In this document: positions 18,133 to 27,452 of the stretch, one piece after another
Layout of the letters: every line of letters begins with the position of its first letter
Position numbering within the stretch: position 1 is the stretch's first letter
DNA from: Azospirillum thiophilum
GTDB taxonomy: Bacteria; Pseudomonadota; Alphaproteobacteria; Azospirillales; Azospirillaceae
Length of the DNA: 64,000 nt
NCBI RefSeq assembly: GCF_001305595.1
Contig: NZ_CP012402.1
Location: 161,501 to 225,500, forward strand
Reading direction: 5' to 3'
Program-made: the position numbers and the translations under genes
Notes under the pieces: generated by a model
Databases searched by the model: none
The model's input: only the letters and a program-made list of their open reading frames with translations
Told to the model about the DNA's origin: nothing

Positions 18133-19758
18133 ATGCTGAGGTTGAGGATCGTATCGGACCATCGGGCGTCGCTGGGCGGCAATGCCGAGAAGACGCTGCA
18201 TGGCGGCGACCTCACCGTCGGGCGCGGGGTGGAGAATGGCTGGATCCTGCCGGATCCCGACCTGCTGCTGTCGCGCCAGCATTGCGTCTTCCAGAAGGCC
18301 GGCGCCGGCTACCGCGTGATCGACACCAGCACCAACGGCGTCTTCCTGAACGGGTCCGACCGGCCGCTCGGCCGCAATGTCCAGGCCGACCTGTCGCCGG
18401 GCGACCGCATCCGCATCGGCCGCTTCGTCATCGAGGCGACGATGGAGACGAGGGATGCCCCCAGCTTCACCGAGATCGCCGGGGCCTTCGCCTTCGGCAG
18501 CAAGGGCAGCGCCCCCGATCCCTTCGCCCCGCCGCCGGACCGCGCCGCCGCGGCTGCCGATCCGTTCGACGACCTGTTCGCCGATCCGGCGGCCCGCCCC
18601 TTCGAGAACCAGCCGTTGCGGTCGGACGAGGCGCAGTTCGACGCCTGGACCGCGTCGAGCAGCGGCGCCGCTGCCCGCGAACGGGCGGACGACTGGCGTT
18701 TCGGCACCGTCGACGACCATGCCGACCCGCTGAACCAGGCGCTGTCGATCGGCGCCGCCTTCCCCGAGCCGGCCGCCGCACCGCGCGCCGCCGCCGCCGG
18801 TGGAATACCGGACGACTGGGACGACGAGCTGTTCGGCACGCCGCAGCCTGCCGCCACGGCCCCGGCCTTCCCCGATCCCGCCTTTCCGGCCGCCTCGGCG
18901 AAGGTCCAGCCGCTGCCGGCGGACTGGAACATCGACGAGACGCTGCCCGACACTGCGGGGCAGGAGGCGCGGCCATCGGTTCCGATGCCGGCCATGGCGC
19001 CGCCGCCGCCCCTGCCCGATGATTCGGTGATCGCACCGCGCCCGGCGCCCGGCCCGGTACCGGAGTCCCGGCCGCCGCCCCGGCCGGAGCCGGCGCCTGC
19101 CCCGGCCGCCGCCCCGCACCCGCAGCAGCCATCCGCGCCCGTGCCGGACGCCGCAGCCGCCATCGCCGCCTTCTACGAGGGGTTCGGCGCGCCGCTGCCG
19201 CCGGACGGGCTGCCCGACCCGCTGGCGACGATGCGCAACATGGGCGAGGCGCTGCGTGCCGGCCTGGGCGCGCTGCATGGGTCGCTGAAGGCGCGCTCGC
19301 GCTTCAAGGACGAGTTCCATCTGGAACAGACCAGCTTCCGCCCGGCGGGGGAAAATCCGCTGAAGCGCTGCGAGACGCTGGACGAGGCGGTGTCGGTGCT
19401 GGGCCAACTGCGCCTGCGCGGCTTCCTGCCGATGACCGAGGCGGTGCGCGAGGCGGCGAGCGACGTGCAGGTCCATCATCTCGCCTATGCCGCGGCGTTG
19501 CAGACCGCGCTGAAGCAGGTGGTCGCCAAGTTCGATCCCGGCGCGCTCAGCCAGCGGCTGGAGACGCGCCTGCTCGACAGCATCGTGCCCGCCGCGCGCA
19601 AGGCCCGCTATTGGGACCAGTACGAGACGCTCTACAAGGATCTGGTGATCGAACTGGAAGAGGATTTCGACCGCGTCGTCGGCGACGCCATCGCCCGTGA
19701 ATACGACCGCTTCGTGCGCGGCGATTCCGGAAGCGATCCCGGCGGCAAGCCGGACTGA
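18133..19758 (+). CDS. tagH: T6SS FHA-domain protein (TagH/Fha type)
   Basis: This 541-residue protein has an N-terminal FHA phosphothreonine-binding domain (Gly30-Arg31-Gly32, SRQH, TNGVFLNG), a long low-complexity Pro/Ala-rich linker (about 120-330), and the C-terminal TagH domain beginning AAAIAAFYEGFGAP and continuing with the FHLEQTSF and NPLKRC blocks. In other T6SSs, PpkA phosphorylates Fha and this drives assembly; the putative kinase is the next gene. ATG 18133 was chosen over GTG 18115 because GGGGAG lies seven bases before it. The protein is expected to be cytoplasmic and bound to the membrane complex. Confidence 0.9.
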   Translation: MLRLRIVSDHRASLGGNAEKTLHGGDLTVGRGVENGWILPDPDLLLSRQHCVFQKAGAGYRVIDTSTNGVFLNGSDRPLGRNVQADLSPGDRIRIGRFVIEATMETRDAPSFTEIAGAFAFGSKGSAPDPFAPPPDRAAAAADPFDDLFADPAARPFENQPLRSDEAQFDAWTASSSGAAARERADDWRFGTVDDHADPLNQALSIGAAFPEPAAAPRAAAAGGIPDDWDDELFGTPQPAATAPAFPDPAFPAASAKVQPLPADWNIDETLPDTAGQEARPSVPMPAMAPPPPLPDDSVIAPRPAPGPVPESRPPPRPEPAPAPAAAPHPQQPSAPVPDAAAAIAAFYEGFGAPLPPDGLPDPLATMRNMGEALRAGLGALHGSLKARSRFKDEFHLEQTSFRPAGENPLKRCETLDEAVSVLGQLRLRGFLPMTEAVREAASDVQVHHLAYAAALQTALKQVVAKFDPGALSQRLETRLLDSIVPAARKARYWDQYETLYKDLVIELEEDFDRVVGDAIAREYDRFVRGDSGSDPGGKPD

Positions 19759-19825
19759 CCCGCCGCCAGGGTTCAACCGCCGGCACCGCAGCCACACCAA
19801 CCCCGAACCGGACCTTATCCGCGCC

Positions 19826-22207
19826 ATGGCTCCATCCTCCGACGACAGCCCCGAACCCACCGTCATGCCGCCTGGGACCGCCGTCGGCGCGTCCACCGAC
19901 ATGGAGGCGACCCGCCTGCCGGATGCACGGGTGGACGCCATCCCGGCCGCCAAATCGTCGGTCATGTCGGATCCCGGCGCATCCGTCCCTCCTGCCGCGG
20001 CCCCGTCCACGGACTCGTCCATTCCGTGGTCGTCGGGCGGCGAGGCGGCGGGCGGGCGGGCCGCACCGGCGCCTATCGGGACCGGCACGCTGCTGAGCCA
20101 TACCTATCTGGTGGAGGGGCTGATCGCCCGCGGCGGCATGGGCGAGGTCCACCGCGCCCGCCATATCGACATGAACACCTGGCATGCGGTGAAGGTGATC
20201 CGGCCGGAACTGGCCGAGGACGCCAAGATGGTGGAACTGCTGCGGCGCGAGGCGGCGGCGCTGCGCGAGATCCGGCATGAGGCGGTGGTGTCCTATGACG
20301 GCGTCTTCCGCGACGAATATGGCCGGATCCTGCTGTCGATGGAGTATCTGGACGGCCCGTCGCTGCACGAGATCCTCCAGGCGGGGCCGCTCGACGCCGG
20401 ATCGGTCGCCATCCTGCTCGACCGCATTGCGTCGGGCCTGGGCGCGGCGCACCAGCGCGGCATCGTCCACCGCGACATGTCGACCGACAACGTCATCCTG
20501 CCCGGCCGCCGCATCGCCGACGCCAAGATCATCGATTTCGGCATCGCCAAGCAGACCGCGGCGGGGGCGGGGACCGTCATCGGCGACGGCTTCGCCGGCA
20601 AGTACGGATACGCCTCGCCCGAGCAGTTCGGCCTGTTCGGCGGACAGGTCGGGCCGCAATCCGACATCTACAGCGCCGGGCTGGTGCTGGCCGCCGCGGC
20701 GCTGGGCACGCCGCTCGACATGGGCCGTTCGCCGCAGGCGATGATCGAGCGGCGCATGTCGGTGCCGGACCTGTCGGCGTTGGACGAGCCGCTGCGTGGC
20801 GTCCTCTGCTCCATGCTGGAACCCGATCCGCAGAACCGCGTCAAGACGATGACGGAACTGGTCGGCGCGCTGACCCGGCGCCCGCCGGAGATCACGCCGT
20901 TCGACGTCACCTCCTTCCCGGTGGCCACCCCGCCGGCGGAGCAACCCGCTTCCCCATCCGCTGCTCCATTCCCTGCCGGCAAGCCGGCGAAGGCGGCCAC
21001 CGCGGCCGGACAGCCGAAGAAGACGCCCGTCGGTCTGATCGCCGGCGGGGTCGGCGGTCTGGTCGCGGCCGGTGTCGCCGGCTTCCTGCTGTTCGGCCAA
21101 TCGCCGTCGACCACCTCCACGCCCGCTTCCACGGCCATACCGTCCCCTGCATCCTCCTCCGCATCCTCCTCTGCGCCGTCTCCGGCCGCTCCGTCGCTTC
21201 CCGCGCCGTCCCTGACGACGGCGCCGCTGCTGCCGCCCGTCACGCCCAAGCCAGTGGAGACGGCGCAAGCCGAGGCGCCCAAGCCGGTCCAGCCGCCGGT
21301 TGCATCGCCAACCGCACCGCCGTCCCCGGCCGCGACCCAGGCGGCGGCGGTCGAACCGGCTCCGGCGCCCCCTGTTTCCCCACCGCCGGTCGCCCCGGCG
21401 GTGCAGATGGCCGCCCAGACGGCCGTATCCTCTGCGCCGATTCCGGTCCCAACCCCATCCCCGGCCCCGGCCCCGGCGGAGGTTGTGCAGGCCGCCATTC
21501 CGGCCGCTCTGCCGGCGCCCCGCCCGTCGGCGGCGGACGCCCGCAAGGCGGTGGAGGCCGCGGCCGGCGCCTTTTCCTGCGCCGGCTTGCGGACGGTGGA
21601 GGCGGCGGACGGCCTGCGGATCAGCGGCTATGTCGGCACCGACGACGACGCCCGCACCCTGAAGGCGGCGATCGGCAACCTGCCGAAGGGGATCGATGTG
21701 GACGCCCGCGTCGCCGTGCGCCCCTGGCCGCTGTGCGAGGCGCTGGGGGTCGCCGGATTGCCGGCTCGCGCCGAGGGGCAGGGTGCCGGGGCGCTGGGGC
21801 TGGGCTTCAACCGGCCGTCGATGGTCTACCGGAGGGGCGAGAAGCTTGAGGTCACCGTCACCGCCGGGACGTCGGGCTACCTGACCGTCGACTACATCGA
21901 CATGGAAGGCAACGCGATCCACATGGTGCCGATGCGCCTGCGCCGCGACGGCCGGCTGGAGGCCGGCAGGCCGGTCACGCTGGGCGTCGCCCGGTCGGCG
22001 AGCGACCGCGTCTACACCATCACGCCGCCCTACGGCGCGGCGATGATCCTGGCGCTGGTGACGCGCGAACCGCTGTTCCCCGCCGACCGCGAGGAGGTGG
22101 AGCCGGCCGGCGCCTATCTGGCGGGCCTGCGCGGCGCGCTGGCGAAGGCCGAGGCGACGGGCGGCGTCCTCGCCCAGTCCGCCTTCTTCACCACCGTCGC
22201 CGAGTAG
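19826..22207 (+). CDS. ppkA: PpkA-like membrane Ser/Thr kinase with DUF4384 sensor
   Basis: This is a 793-residue protein. Residues about 90-360 are a eukaryote-like kinase: the glycine loop ARGGMGEVHRA, Lys123, HRD at 215-217 followed by MSTDN, and DFG at 237-239. The usual lysine of HRDxKxxN is Ser here, a variant I recall from other bacterial kinases. A membrane helix at about 402-425 is followed by a Pro/Ala-rich periplasmic linker and a C-terminal DUF4384 domain (about 655-745, with VYRRGE and TPPYGA). The family PpkA usually has other extracytoplasmic domains such as VWA, so naming is by context: directly after tagH and in the tagF module. It is likely to phosphorylate the FHA protein upon a periplasmic cue. 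Confidence 0.82.
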   Translation: MAPSSDDSPEPTVMPPGTAVGASTDMEATRLPDARVDAIPAAKSSVMSDPGASVPPAAAPSTDSSIPWSSGGEAAGGRAAPAPIGTGTLLSHTYLVEGLIARGGMGEVHRARHIDMNTWHAVKVIRPELAEDAKMVELLRREAAALREIRHEAVVSYDGVFRDEYGRILLSMEYLDGPSLHEILQAGPLDAGSVAILLDRIASGLGAAHQRGIVHRDMSTDNVILPGRRIADAKIIDFGIAKQTAAGAGTVIGDGFAGKYGYASPEQFGLFGGQVGPQSDIYSAGLVLAAAALGTPLDMGRSPQAMIERRMSVPDLSALDEPLRGVLCSMLEPDPQNRVKTMTELVGALTRRPPEITPFDVTSFPVATPPAEQPASPSAAPFPAGKPAKAATAAGQPKKTPVGLIAGGVGGLVAAGVAGFLLFGQSPSTTSTPASTAIPSPASSSASSSAPSPAAPSLPAPSLTTAPLLPPVTPKPVETAQAEAPKPVQPPVASPTAPPSPAATQAAAVEPAPAPPVSPPPVAPAVQMAAQTAVSSAPIPVPTPSPAPAPAEVVQAAIPAALPAPRPSAADARKAVEAAAGAFSCAGLRTVEAADGLRISGYVGTDDDARTLKAAIGNLPKGIDVDARVAVRPWPLCEALGVAGLPARAEGQGAGALGLGFNRPSMVYRRGEKLEVTVTAGTSGYLTVDYIDMEGNAIHMVPMRLRRDGRLEAGRPVTLGVARSASDRVYTITPPYGAAMILALVTREPLFPADREEVEPAGAYLAGLRGALAKAEATGGVLAQSAFFTTVAE

Positions 22208-22215
22208 GCCGGGCG

Positions 22216-23952
22216 ATGGCATCCGGAGGGACGTCCGGAGGGGCGTCCGGGCGGCGCCGCATCGCCGTCGCCGGAGGCGTGCTGGCGCTCTGCGCGCTGG
22301 CCGGCGGGCTGCTGGGCTATGGCATCGACCGGTTCGCCGGTCCATCCGCAACCCCGCCGCCCGCCCAGTCCCCGACCGCCATGCAGGCGCCGGTCACCGT
22401 GGCGGTGGCGCCGCCCGCGCCCGTTCCGGCATCGCAGCCCACGCCACAGCCCGTCCCGCAACCGGCGTCCGGCCCGGTTGCAACCGCTCCGGCGGCCGCG
22501 CACGCCGTTCTCGCCGACCTTCCCTGTCCCGACGGGCCGTTGCCGGCCGGGCCGGCGCCGCGCTGCCATGGCTTGCGCGTGCCGTCGGACTGGCTGCGGC
22601 CGGACAGCCTGCCGCTCGACCTGTTCGTGATGGTGCTGCCGGCGCTCGGCGGCGCCCCGGCGGCCGATCCGGTCGTCCTGCTCAGCGGCGGGCCGGGGCA
22701 GGGCGCGAGCGACGATCTGCGCGGCAGCGCGGCGATCCTGGCGCCGATGCGCGACGCCCGCGACCTGATCCTGGTCGACCAGCGCGGCACCGGCCGCTCG
22801 CGCCCGTCGCTGCGCTGCCCGGCGCTCGACCCGCTGCGCTACTGGTTCGGCGGCGTGACCGCCGGGGATGCCGCCGCCTGCCTGGATCCGCTGCGCCGCG
22901 CCGGCTACCGGCTGGAGGATTTCGACAGCGGCCAGAGCGCCGCCGACCTGCGGGCGCTGCGCGGCGCGCTGGGGGTGGAGCGCTGGAACGTGGTCGCCAC
23001 CTCCTATGGCGGGGTGCTGGCGCAGGCGCTGCTGCGGGTCGACGGGGCGGCGGTGCGCAGCCTCGTGCTGAACTCGCCGGCCGCGGCGGATGCGACCTGG
23101 CTCGACCTCGACCGCCTGACCGCCATCCGGCAGGCCCACCGCCGCATGGTGGAGGATTGCGCCGCCCAGCCCGATTGTGCCCGCGCCTTCCCGCGGCTGG
23201 GGCAGGCGGTGGAGCGGCTGTCCGCCGCGCTGGAGCGCCGGCCGCTCGCCCTGCGGCTGCGCCATCCGGTCACCGGACGGGAAACCGACCTGAGCCTGAC
23301 CTGGCCGATGGTCGCCACGGTCCTGGCCCTGCGGCTGGGCAGCGCCGACGGCATGGTGCCGCTGCCGGCCCTGCTCGACCATCTCGACCGCGCGGTCGCC
23401 GCCCGGCGGATGCCGGCCGGCGGGGGTGAGCCGCCGGCCGGCATCGTGGACGATCCGGCCATCGTGTCGCTGGTGATGCCACCATCCTTCTGGCGCGCGC
23501 TCGACAGCCTCGCCTATGGGCTGAACCTGACGGTCGGCTGCCGCGAGAACCGCCCGCACATCGACGCCGCCGCCGCCCGGCTCGCCGCCGCCGGCCTGCG
23601 CCCGTACGTCGTCGCCGAAGCGGTGGAGACCGATTACGATGCCGCCTGTCCGGCATTGAACCTCACGCCGGTCGAGCCCTCCTTCTACCGGCCGGTCCCG
23701 TCCGACGTGCCGGCGCTGATCCTGACCGGCGCATACGACACGCTGACCGCACCGGCCCGGGCGGAGGCGATGGGGCGCAGCCTGGGCCGGGCGACGCTGA
23801 TGTCGTTCCGCGGGATCGGCCATGACGTGCTGGGGGTCAGCGCCTGCGGCAGGACCCTGGCGGCCGGCTTCGTCGAGACGTTGTCCACCGGCGACGCCGG
23901 CAACTGCCTGGACCGCCTCCTGCCGCCGGCCTTCGCCACCCGGCTGCCATAG
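22216..23952 (+). CDS. Exported/anchored alpha/beta hydrolase (S33, TAP-like)
   Basis: This 578-residue protein has an N-terminal hydrophobic segment (about 16-36, signal anchor or signal peptide) and a Pro-rich linker, then an alpha/beta hydrolase of the prolyl/tripeptidyl aminopeptidase group. It shows the oxyanion loop LLSGGPGQG, LVDQRGTGRS, the nucleophile Ser in ATSYGG, Asp in TGAYDTLTA, and His in GIGHDVLG. Several cysteines suggest disulfides and a periplasmic location. It starts 8 bp after the kinase stop, so it belongs to the T6SS operon. It could be an effector, an immunity or processing enzyme, or an unrelated peptidase; sequence alone does not decide. Confidence 0.78.
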   Translation: MASGGTSGGASGRRRIAVAGGVLALCALAGGLLGYGIDRFAGPSATPPPAQSPTAMQAPVTVAVAPPAPVPASQPTPQPVPQPASGPVATAPAAAHAVLADLPCPDGPLPAGPAPRCHGLRVPSDWLRPDSLPLDLFVMVLPALGGAPAADPVVLLSGGPGQGASDDLRGSAAILAPMRDARDLILVDQRGTGRSRPSLRCPALDPLRYWFGGVTAGDAAACLDPLRRAGYRLEDFDSGQSAADLRALRGALGVERWNVVATSYGGVLAQALLRVDGAAVRSLVLNSPAAADATWLDLDRLTAIRQAHRRMVEDCAAQPDCARAFPRLGQAVERLSAALERRPLALRLRHPVTGRETDLSLTWPMVATVLALRLGSADGMVPLPALLDHLDRAVAARRMPAGGGEPPAGIVDDPAIVSLVMPPSFWRALDSLAYGLNLTVGCRENRPHIDAAAARLAAAGLRPYVVAEAVETDYDAACPALNLTPVEPSFYRPVPSDVPALILTGAYDTLTAPARAEAMGRSLGRATLMSFRGIGHDVLGVSACGRTLAAGFVETLSTGDAGNCLDRLLPPAFATRLP

Positions 23953-23974
23953 CGCCGTTGCAGGGGCCGCCGGT

Positions 23975-24349
23975 TCAGCGGTTCCGGGCCAGCAGCGAGG
24001 TGACGACGAACCCCGCGCGCCCCTGATGCTCGACCGGAGTCCAGGCGCCCTCGGCCGGTCCGGTCACGGTCAGCAGCGTTCCCTGGGGCAGCACGCCGAG
24101 CACCGGCGCCGCCTGGGCCGGCTGTGCCCGCAGGTTGACCGCACGGGCGGCGACCGTCGCCGTGCCGCCGGTCGCCTGCCGGGCTCCCTGCTGCACCCCT
24201 TGGCGCGCCTGCGACCCGACGGCCTGATCGATGATCCGGCTCTGGTTGCGCAGCAGGCTGTCGGAGCCGCCTTGTGCATGAGCGGCCGGCATGGTGGCCA
24301 GGAGCATGGTGGCGAGCGCTGCGGCTGCGGGAAGACCCTTCTTCATCAT
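23975..24349 (-). CDS. Exported SH3b-domain protein
   Basis: This 124-residue protein has a signal peptide (ending PAAHAQ, residue 26) and one bacterial SH3 domain in the C-terminal half (VNLRAQPAQAAPVLGVLPQGTLLTVTG split by loops, then GRAGFVVTSLLA). SH3b domains often bind cell-wall peptides. Residues 34-44 read RNQSRIIDQAV, nearly identical to residues 47-57 of the WD40-caspase protein at 27453. It is convergent with the T6SS hydrolase (22 bp between stops) and divergent from the NIDO autotransporter. Confidence 0.75.
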   Translation of the reverse strand: MMKKGLPAAAALATMLLATMPAAHAQGGSDSLLRNQSRIIDQAVGSQARQGVQQGARQATGGTATVAARAVNLRAQPAQAAPVLGVLPQGTLLTVTGPAEGAWTPVEHQGRAGFVVTSLLARNR

Positions 24350-24741
24350 CTGTGTTCCTCAAATCGCGGCCGGCCTTGGCTGCGGCCGCTTTCAAGTGTG
24401 ACCTGAAACCATTTCCTGCCAATGCTTTTCCGCATGGGAGGATTGTTGCCGGCGCGCAACAGCCGCGGATGGAAGTGCAGGCATGGAGCGGTGCGGCAAA
24501 ATTTCCCTCAATTGTACGGCGAATTCGTGCGACCTTTTCTCCGAAAATCATACCGCATTCGATAGGGTTGTGGGGGCTCCCCGTGTCGAAGGCGTGCCGT
24601 CGTGCGCATCTCTGTGTGCCGGCGCCTCCCTTGGGCTGGGTCCAAGGGTCTGAAGGCGTCCGGTCCGTCACATCGCCGGGGCCGCGTTCACGCGCATCCG
24701 CTCTCTCCGATCCCGATTGCCACCTTCGGAGAATCCGGACG
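24350..24741. other. Intergenic region between divergent SH3 and autotransporter genes
   Basis: There are 392 bp without a credible gene. It is less GC-rich than its surroundings, notably around 24500-24575. It must hold the promoters of both divergent genes, but I see no promoter hexamer pair I would defend. The frame of the downstream gene is open back to 24274, but that part has no signal peptide and overlaps the SH3 gene. Confidence 0.6.
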
Positions 24742-26514
24742 ATGTCGACCTGGACCAGGGTAATTCATTCTTCCAGCCCGCGCACCGCGGTCGTCGCGCT
24801 TGCTGTCGGGCTGGCGGCCGGACTGCCGGCGGCGCTCGTCGCGGCGTCCGTCGCCGAGGCCGGCACCATGCTGGAGAGCGGCGTGACCTACGCCGGCTCG
24901 CTGGCCGCGAACGACGACGGTTCGACCTCGCCGGTGTCCTTGGGCTTCGCCGCCAACATCTGGGGCACCTCGCGCAGCACCGCCTACGTCAACAACAACG
25001 GCAACATCACCTTCGGGCAAAGCAACGCCACCTTCACGCCGACGGCGCTGAACCGGGTCGGCCGCGACATCATCGCCCCCTTCTGGGCCGACGTGGACAC
25101 CCGCAACGGCGGCACCGTGCAGTATGGCCAGGCCGTCGTGGACGGCCGCACCGCCTTCGTCACCACCTGGAACAACGTCGGCTATTACGGCGGCAGCGAC
25201 AAGCGCAACAGCTTCCAGGTCGTGCTGGTCGACCGCTCCGACCGCCGGACCGGCGATTTCGACATCCAGATGAACTACAACCAGATCCAGTGGGAAACCG
25301 GCAGCGCGTCCGGCGGCACCAGCGGCCTGGGCGGCTCGTCGGCCCGCGCCGGCTATTCCAATGCGGACGGCACCCAGTATTACGAGATCAACGGCTCGGC
25401 CGTGCCCGGCGCCTTCCTGGACAACAGCGCGGTGACGGCGCTGATCCGCCAGTCGAACGTCAGCATTCCCGGCCGCTACCTGTTCGAGGTGCGCAACGGC
25501 GCCATCGTGCTGACCAGCGTCGACGTCGACACCCGCGCCGCGTCCGGCGTGACGCAGGAGGCCTCGCTGGCCCAGGTCGCGCGGCAGAGCGAGCGCGCCG
25601 TGGTCACCCAGACCGTCCGCGCCATCGCCAGCCGCGTCAGCGACGCGCTCCGCGGCCAGATGGGCGCCCGCCAGCGCAGCGCCGAAGGCGGCCCGGCCGG
25701 CTTCGGCCTGTCGGCCGGCGATGCCACCGGGGGCACCGGGCAATTGTCCGGCTGGGCCGACGGCAGCGTCTCCTTCCTGCGCAGCTTCGAGCCGGCGGCG
25801 GAATTCAACGGCCGCACCCAGACCGCCATGGTCGGTGCCGACTACAAGCTGACCGGATCGCTGGTGATCGGTGCCGCGGTCGGGATGGAGCACAATCATT
25901 TCGACCTGACCACCCTGAACGGCCGGCGCACCGGCAACGGCTTGTCGGTCACGCCCTATCTCGGCTACGCCATCAACGATTACTTCACGGTCGATGTCAG
26001 CCTGTCCTACGGCCACGGCTACAACCGCACCCGCCAGAATCTGCTGGGCGGGATGAGCACCGGTCGCTACGGCTCGGACCGGCTGATCGCCAGCACCAAC
26101 CTGTCCGGCTATCTGGTGGAAGGCGCCTGGACCTTCCGCGGCGTCACCGGCCTGTCCATCGCCCGCACCCGCAGCGACAGCTACACCGACAGCGCCGGCG
26201 CTGTGGTGTCGCCGGGCGTCAACGACCTGCGCCAGTGGCGCCTCGGGGCCGAGGCGGAGTATGAAGCGACGCCGAGCGTCCGGCCCTTCGCCGGCGCCAC
26301 GCTGGAGTACGACATGCTGAACCGCAACACCGGCAGCACGGGCGGCGCCCTGGTGGCCTCCGGGGGCGGCAACCGCGCCGGCATGGTCGCCGCGGCCGGC
26401 GTCCGGGTGAGCGCCAGCGACGCGCTGAACCTGACCGCCCAGGTGACGACCCAGGCCTTCCGCGCCAACCAGCGCGACACGACGGTCGGCCTGTCGGCCC
26501 GCATGGCCTTCTGA
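24742..26514 (+). CDS. NIDO-domain autotransporter (type V secretion)
   Basis: This 590-residue protein has a signal peptide ending near AEAGTM (residue 40). A nidogen-like NIDO domain follows (about 50-265; RDIIAPFWADVDTRNGG, then FVTTWNNVGYYGG and RNSFQVVLVD), then a short helical region. A C-terminal autotransporter beta-barrel covers about residues 330-590, with repeated barrel strands such as YKLTGSLVIGAAVG and a final Phe (ARMAF), the outer-membrane assembly signature. NIDO domains occur in adhesins and matrix proteins, so a surface adhesin is likely. The start is set by the signal peptide. It is followed 16 bp later by a lipoprotein hydrolase. Confidence 0.82.
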   Translation: MSTWTRVIHSSSPRTAVVALAVGLAAGLPAALVAASVAEAGTMLESGVTYAGSLAANDDGSTSPVSLGFAANIWGTSRSTAYVNNNGNITFGQSNATFTPTALNRVGRDIIAPFWADVDTRNGGTVQYGQAVVDGRTAFVTTWNNVGYYGGSDKRNSFQVVLVDRSDRRTGDFDIQMNYNQIQWETGSASGGTSGLGGSSARAGYSNADGTQYYEINGSAVPGAFLDNSAVTALIRQSNVSIPGRYLFEVRNGAIVLTSVDVDTRAASGVTQEASLAQVARQSERAVVTQTVRAIASRVSDALRGQMGARQRSAEGGPAGFGLSAGDATGGTGQLSGWADGSVSFLRSFEPAAEFNGRTQTAMVGADYKLTGSLVIGAAVGMEHNHFDLTTLNGRRTGNGLSVTPYLGYAINDYFTVDVSLSYGHGYNRTRQNLLGGMSTGRYGSDRLIASTNLSGYLVEGAWTFRGVTGLSIARTRSDSYTDSAGAVVSPGVNDLRQWRLGAEAEYEATPSVRPFAGATLEYDMLNRNTGSTGGALVASGGGNRAGMVAAAGVRVSASDALNLTAQVTTQAFRANQRDTTVGLSARMAF

Positions 26515-26530
26515 GCGGGAGCGGCGCCGG

Positions 26531-27376
26531 TTGGCCTCCTGTCCGGTGGGCGCGGTGCGGCGCCTCGCGCCGCTGCTGGCGGTGCTGCTGCTCGCCACCG
26601 GCTGCGCCGGCCTGACCCCGGCGGAGCGGCAGGCGGCGGTGGATGCCGCCGCCCGGCCGGCCGGCCTGCTGCCGCACAGCTTCAAGGCGGCGCCCTTCAC
26701 CCTGGCCGGCTGGCTGCGTGCCGGCGCTTCCGGGCCGCTGGTCGTCTACATCGAGGGCGACGGCCATGCCTGGAGCACGATGACGCAGCCGTCGCGCGAC
26801 CCGACGCCGCGCAACCCGGTGGCGCTGGCCCTGGCGCTGGAGGATCCGGCGCCGCGGGTGCTCTATCTCGGCCGGCCCTGCCAGTATGGCGGGGTGGCGG
26901 CCGATGCCGCCTGCACCGCCCGGTTCTGGACCTCCCACCGCTTCGCCCCGGAGGTGGTCGACGCGCTCGGCCATGCGCTGGACGAGGCGGAACGGGCGAG
27001 CGGGGCGGACCGGCTGGTCCTGGTCGGCTATTCCGGCGGCGGGGTGGCGGCGGCGCTGCTGGCGGCGCGGCGCAGCGACGTCGCCGCGCTGGTGACGCTG
27101 GTGGCTCCGCTCGACCTCGCGGGCTGGGCGGCGGCCAAGGGGCTGACCCCGCTCGCCGGATCGCTCGACCCGGCGGCGGAGGCGGGGCGGCTGGCCGGGC
27201 TGCCGCAATGGCACATTGCCGGCGGCAAGGACCGGGTGGTCCCGCCGGACATCGTGCGCGGCTATGCCGACCGTGCCGGCGTGCCGGTGCGGGTGGTGCC
27301 GGGGATGGAGCATGACGGCGACTGGCCGGCGCTGTGGCCGGGCCTGCGCGCGGCCTTTCCGGAACCCCGCGGTTGA
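26531..27376 (+). CDS. Alpha/beta hydrolase lipoprotein
   Basis: This is a protein of up to 281 residues with lipobox LLATGC near residue 25 and an alpha/beta hydrolase core: VVYIEGDG after the first strand, the nucleophile Ser in VGYSGGG, and a His in GMEHDGDW. It is therefore likely a membrane-anchored periplasmic hydrolase; the substrate is unknown. The start is uncertain: TTG 26531 has GGGAG upstream, while GTG 26546 and GTG 26555 give a more usual signal-peptide length. It lies between the NIDO autotransporter and WD40-caspase protein B on the same strand. Confidence 0.72.
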   Translation: MASCPVGAVRRLAPLLAVLLLATGCAGLTPAERQAAVDAAARPAGLLPHSFKAAPFTLAGWLRAGASGPLVVYIEGDGHAWSTMTQPSRDPTPRNPVALALALEDPAPRVLYLGRPCQYGGVAADAACTARFWTSHRFAPEVVDALGHALDEAERASGADRLVLVGYSGGGVAAALLAARRSDVAALVTLVAPLDLAGWAAAKGLTPLAGSLDPAAEAGRLAGLPQWHIAGGKDRVVPPDIVRGYADRAGVPVRVVPGMEHDGDWPALWPGLRAAFPEPRG

Positions 27377-27452
27377 CCGGTCCCGGTTGCCCGGCTTCAA
27401 CTTCAAGACGCGGCGGGCCGCTCGGGCCGCCGATCCATCGAGGGGTCGCGAG

